This document shows, in pieces, positions 60,060 through 64,000 of a stretch of DNA of 64,000 nt. This DNA is from Notamacropus eugenii (lineage: Eukaryota; Chordata; Mammalia; Diprotodontia; Macropodidae): the NCBI RefSeq assembly GCF_028372415.1, contig NC_092872.1, positions 389,444,853 to 389,508,852 on the forward strand, read 5' to 3'. A model generated the notes under the pieces. That model saw nothing but the letters and a program-made list of their open reading frames with translations, did not search any database and had not been told where the DNA came from. The translations under genes were made by a program, and so were the position numbers. Position 1 is the first letter of the stretch; every line of letters starts with the position of its first letter.

Positions 60060-61430
60060 AAGTTCTCTGTTCCAATATATACACAGTTTTTCCCCTCTAG
60101 GGGAAAGTAAATTATTCTTGATTGTCAGTCTATCTCTTTTGGAATATTGTGTTCTCTCTTTTATAGAATCTGCCAACTTTTGCACTATTTTAGTTCCCTG
60201 ATACTTGAACTGCTTGACTGACTGACTGATTAACTTGCAATATGTTTTCTTTTATGTAGGAACTCTGGATTTTGGCTGTGCAATTCCTGGGAATTTCATT
60301 TTGAGGTTCCTATCAGGGTGATTGGTAGATTCTATCTTTATTTTGCTCATTGGTTCTAATAGATCTGGTCAGTTTCCATTTTATGATTGAAATCTACTAT
60401 CTGGGCATTTTTTAATCATGGTTTGCGGGAGTCTACTGCTTCACAATTTTACAGTTTCACTGTTCACTTGTGTTTTTATTTCAGGTAGTTTTTTCTTTTT
60501 TTTTTTAAGCTTTTAAATTTTTTCTAATATTTCCTGCTATTTCTTGAAGTCATTCATTTCTGTTTGATCTGTTCTAGTTCTTAGGGAGTCCATATCTTAG
60601 GTAAGGTTTACTACTTCTTCTAAACTATTTATTCTTCTCTCATTTCTTTCCTTTAGAGATTTTCTTGCTTTCTTTTTAATCTCTTGCTTCATTTCTTGTA
60701 TTATTCATGTAAGTCTTTCTGGAAAATCTATTTTTTCCTTTGAGTTTCTCATTCATTTAGATTTTGATACCAATTGAGATTTCTTGGATTTATTCCTGTT
60801 ATAGTTTTAGTTTCTGAACTGGACTTTGTGCCAGGGCCAGGCTTTGCTTTCTGTTGAGCTTTTGGGTGGGGTAGTCAGTCCTACTTTGTCTTGCCTTGGG
60901 GCTCCTAGGTTTCTGCCTCTTGGGTTAGCCCCTACCTTGATATTTGAGATTCAGAGCTCTGTATTTCCAAGGCTTTCTCTGTTAGCACAGAATTTTAAGG
61001 CCCTCAGAGTCCCCAGGTCTGGGCTGTTAGTCTAAGCACTATGGTACCATACCTGTTAGTGGGTATCGTCTGAAACTGTATATTAGGGCTTCCAAAGCAC
61101 TCTAGGGCTTCTTCAGAGGACCCTTCCTCTCTTGCTAGCTCTGGACACATTACTTAGCAAGTTATTTGTCTCTGGAGATACTGGGAAAGCTACTATTCAC
61201 TGACTTGTCTGCTTGGCTGGCAAGGTACCCTTTCTTATTTCCTCCGGGCAGCTGTCTGACTTTCTGTGCAACTCTGAGGGAGAAGGAGTCACTTACTATA
61301 ATTTCTCATTGGATTTCCTGGTCAGTATTTGGTCTGATGCAAACCTCAAGGTTTTATTTGGAATATATATGTGGGAGCTGGGCTGTCTGCCTCCTGTTTA
61401 GACAGCCATCTTGGCTGGTGCTACCCAGTC
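60060..61430 (-). repeat. L1 5' region (5' UTR and ORF1 part), reverse
   Basis: The right end reads AGACAGCCATCTTGGCTGGT, the reverse of an L1 5' start with a CAAGATGG (YY1-type) motif. To the left are a C/T-rich 5' UTR-like block (60820-61400) and T-rich sequence such as AGTCATTCATTTCTGTTTGA and ATCTCTTGCTTCATTTCTTG (60480-60790) that reads as coiled-coil-like ORF1 in reverse. Degraded, no intact ORF. Confidence 0.5.
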
Positions 61431-61699
61431 CGCATTCTTAAGAAAATAACAATCTACTTGGTTAGAAAAGCAGGAAAAGACATTTCCTCACACTGATCCT
61501 CTTTGTACCTTTCTCTTCCCCCAGATTTTCTCCTCTTTAAGCTAACTGTCTTCAGCTGACCTTCATATGGCTTTATTTCCCATTCCCCTTCCTGGTTGTT
61601 CTCTTTTGGACATAATCTAGTTTTTCAATGTTGGCTTGACATCAGAGAACTATTTTTTTTTAAATGGAAGTGAATTAAATTTGATTTTGTTTTCAGCAT

Positions 61700-61870
61700 A
61701 ATACCAAAGAAAGAGTGCAAGGTTGGGAGCCAGAGGATTCAAATCCTGGCTCTGCCCTGTGAGACATTGGATAAGTCCCTCTAGGCCTCAGTTTCTAGTG
61801 TAGAAAATGAGGGAATAAGACTAAATGACTTCTAAGGCCTTTTCTAGCTCTATTGGCTCTGAATTTAAAG
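61700..61870 (+). repeat. SINE-like fragment
   Basis: It contains AGAGGATTCAAATCCTGGCT, AAGTCCCTCTAGGCCTCAGT and AAATGACTTCTAAGGCCTTT. Confidence 0.65.
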
Positions 61871-61887
61871 TCCTATAGAATCTTGAG

Positions 61888-62155
61888 AGGATATCTGGAT
61901 GGGGCAATGGATAGAGTGCAGGGCCTGGAATCAGGAAGATTCATCTTCCTGAGTTCAATTCTGGCCTCAGACACTTACTAGCTGTGTGACCAGGGTAAGT
62001 CACTTAACCCTGTTTGCCTCAGCTTCCTCTTCTGTCAAATGAGCTAGAGAAGGAATTGGCAAGCCACTCCAGTATCTTTACTAAGAAAACTCCAAATGGG
62101 GTCACAGAGAGTCAGATAAGACTGAAAAAGATTCACCAACAGCAACACGTGACAT
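61888..62155 (+). repeat. Marsupial-type SINE
   Basis: It contains TATCTGGATGGGGCAATGGA, CCTGGAATCAGGAAGATTCA, TGGCCTCAGACACTTACTAG, ATGAGCTAGAGAAGGAATTG and GTCACAGAGAGTCAGATAAG. Same family as 58435-58683. Confidence 0.85.
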
Positions 62156-62396
62156 TATTGGATGTTTTTAAGTGTATCCTCAAAGTAGGATTAGGGCAAG
62201 GTATAAAGGGGAATTAGTTATATACATTATGTAGACTGAAGCAAAAATTATTTTGTATTTCATGTTTTCATTAACACAATGACACTGCAGCACAAAATAA
62301 ACAATTTAAAAAATAGATGTTTAGTTGATATCTTTTGTTTTTTACATCACTCAGATTTCCTCTTGTATTGATCTCTATTTTCCAGTGACAGTCATG

Positions 62397-62645
62397 TTGT
62401 TTTGTTGTTTAGGTATTTTTGAGTCAGATGTGACTCTTTGTGACTTCATCTAGGGTTTTCTTGACAAAGATACTAGAATGGTTCACCATTTTCTTTTCCA
62501 GCTCATTTTACAGATGACGAAAGTGAGGCAAACAGGGTTAAGTGACTTAAGTCACATAGCTATTCAGTAGCTGAGGTTGGATTTGAACTCAGGAAGATGA
62601 GTTTGGCCTGGCACGCTATTCACTGGATCATCTGGTGTCCCCACA
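62397..62645 (-). repeat. Marsupial-type SINE, reverse
   Basis: The plus strand shows TGTTTAGGTATTTTTGAGTC, TGACTCTTTGTGACTTCATC, AGGCAAACAGGGTTAAGTGA and CACTGGATCATCTGGTGTCC. Same family as 42321-42566 and 58435-58683. Confidence 0.85.
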
Positions 62646-62834
62646 GAGTCATCTCTTCTAACTAAGAATTTTTTTTTTAAATAAAAAGTAAAAAAAAAAA
62701 GGCAGCAAAATGGATAAATATATTTTATAAATGTGGCATTATATGCAATGCTCCTCACCTGTGGAACCCCTCACTTCTGCAAAGGAAGATGGGGAGGAAA
62801 GGGAGCTGTCTTCTCATGCCTCCTCTTTAGGGCC

Positions 62835-63065
62835 AAGATCATTCATAACATTCCTCTTTGTCTGAGTTGTGATTATTGTTCTTTCCCACGTCATTATGTA
62901 TATTGTGGATATTGATTTCCTGGCTCTTTCATCAATTCCTCTAAGTCTTCTCATGCTTCTCTGTATTTAGATTTTATTGTTTCTTATGGTACGATAATAT
63001 TCCATTTTTTACCCACTCCCCAGTCTATGGATACTGTATCTTTATTATTTCCAGTTCTTTGTTAT
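62835..63065 (-). repeat. L1 3' UTR fragment, reverse
   Basis: It contains GTACGATAATATTCCATTTT, CCACTCCCCAGTCTATGG and TTATTTCCAGTTCTTTGTTA, the reverse of the L1 3' UTR. Confidence 0.6.
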
Positions 63066-63119
63066 CACAGAAAAGAAGCAATTTCTTTTAACTTCAAAAA
63101 TGAACCAAACATTTTTTCA

Positions 63120-63775
63120 GGCACAAGCTTTAGTGGAAAGTGAACTCAGAAAACCTAGGTGCAAGTCCCACTTCTGACCCTTCCTTAGCCCTGTGACTAT
63201 GAACAAGTCAGGTCATCTTCTGGGACTGAGCTTGCTTATCTATAAAATGATGATGATAACGCTTGTATTACCTACCTCAAAGGATTGTTGTGAGGGTAAT
63301 GAAAAGCCTTTTGAAAACCAAAATGTTCTTCCTAAGTGAAAGTTATTTGTGTCCTTCAACTCTGTAGGAATCCTTGGAGATGGTGTGAGGTTACAGAGAA
63401 AGTCATTAATCCTTAACATTTGTTTCCAGCCCAGGGTATAAACATCAGTCAACTCAAATCAAGTCAAGAAGTATTTATTAAGGCCCTATTATGTGCCAGG
63501 CACTGTGCTAAGCTCAGTCAGTAGCATCATTAGAAATATGAGCCAGGTGTCTAGTGGAGAGGTATGTGGTATAATGGAAACGGCACTATGCTAGAGTCAG
63601 GATAGCAGGTTCAAATCCTGGCTAGGATACTTATTGGCTATGCATCCATGAACAAGTTACTGTACTCCTCAAAGCCCGAGTTGATTCTTCTGTAAAATGG
63701 GGATAACAATTACTGTGTTATCTACTTCATAGGCTTGTTATAAGGAAAGTGATTTATAAATCTTAAAATATATAG
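63120..63775 (+). repeat. Cluster: SINE, L2-like, SINE
   Basis: SINE-like 63120-63310 (GGTGCAAGTCCCACTTCTGA, CAAAGGATTGTTGTGAGGGT); L2-like 63460-63540 (AAGTATTTATTAAGGCCCTA, TTATGTGCCAGGCACTGTGC); SINE-like 63545-63775 (GTATAATGGAAACGGCACTA, CAGGTTCAAATCCTGGCTAG). Confidence 0.65.
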
Positions 63776-63789
63776 GCCCAGTAAAATTG

Positions 63790-64000
63790 ATCGTGCTTGC
63801 AGTTCCTCACACATGACACTCCATCTCCCACTCTCCCACCTATGTGGGCCTTTAGATCAGCTTCTCCACTTGTCTAGAATACACTCTCACCTCACGTCTA
63901 AAGATCCCTTTTAGTCCTTCAAATCTCTGCTCAATGACACCATCTAGAAAAAGCCTTTCCTGAAACCTTTCCAGTTGCTAGTATCTCCTCATTTACCAAT
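63790..64000 (-). repeat. LINE-2-like fragment, reverse, cut by window end
   Basis: It contains CTAGAATACACTCTCACCTC, TCAAATCTCTGCTCAATGAC and AAGCCTTTCCTGAAACCTTT, then CCAGTTGCTAGT, the reverse of the L2 3' region. Confidence 0.55.

Larger units (their letters stand above)
37750..64000. other. Upstream intergenic region, no gene recognised
   Basis: About 26 kb upstream of PWWP2A. In human, FABP6 lies on this side, but I find no FABP-like exon here. No ORF has a recognisable domain except transposon remnants. Repeats are listed separately. Stretches with nothing identified include 37800-38830, 40860-41080, 41140-42320, 44360-45570, 53320-54180, 55300-56080 and 56540-58330. Confidence 0.7.

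Noticed and set aside
37750..64000. Possible FABP6 exons upstream of PWWP2A
   Set aside because: Human gene order suggested looking, but I found no FABP signature in any frame.
1..64000. CRISPR arrays, bacterial-type operons, tRNA or rRNA genes, intact retroviruses
   Set aside because: None seen. tRNA-like sequence is confined to SINE heads, and the direct repeats are microsatellites or SINE/LINE copies.

Overview
The window looks like part of a marsupial genome. It is AT-rich, with long introns and intergenic DNA full of old LINE-2/L3-like, MIR/THER-like and tRNA-headed CORE-SINE copies. It also holds L1 3' ends and SINEs of the kind seen in marsupials (for example 59464-59785 and 58435-58683). 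The one protein-coding gene I can identify securely is PWWP2A, a chromatin reader, on the minus strand. The species is not determined; an Australian marsupial is a guess from SINE type only.

Layout. PWWP2A coding exon 1 lies at 37163-36553, inside a CpG island (about 36120-37340). Upstream is a promoter with four CCAAT boxes, all in the gene's own orientation, plus GC boxes. Intron 1 (36552-20656) contains only repeats and unrecognised sequence. Coding exon 2 (20655-18969) carries the rest of the protein, including the C-terminal PWWP domain, and ends in TGA. The two exons join in phase (AG|G) and predict 765 residues, against 755 for human PWWP2A as I recall it. A good cleavage/polyadenylation context at 17992-17987 gives a 3' UTR of about 1.0 kb.

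The part most worth checking is downstream of that stop codon, from 18955 to about 2225 on the minus strand. There is a splice donor 14 nt after the stop and three or four exon-like blocks with good splice sites (14135-14081, 8080-7960, 4625 onward, 3701 onward). A well-formed poly(A) signal sits at 2248-2243. These look like alternative 3' exons of PWWP2A. Their reading frames can be chained in more than one open way, so coding potential is plausible but unproven.

From about 37.8 kb to the end I see no gene. The region is upstream intergenic DNA made of repeats: L1 3' ends in both orientations (including a head-to-head pair near 43.57 kb), a 5' L1 piece in reverse orientation at about 60.1-61.4 kb, long LINE-2-like stretches at 51.9-53.3 kb, many SINEs, simple repeats and pyrimidine tracts. 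No tRNA, rRNA, CRISPR array, intact mobile element or new biological system was found.
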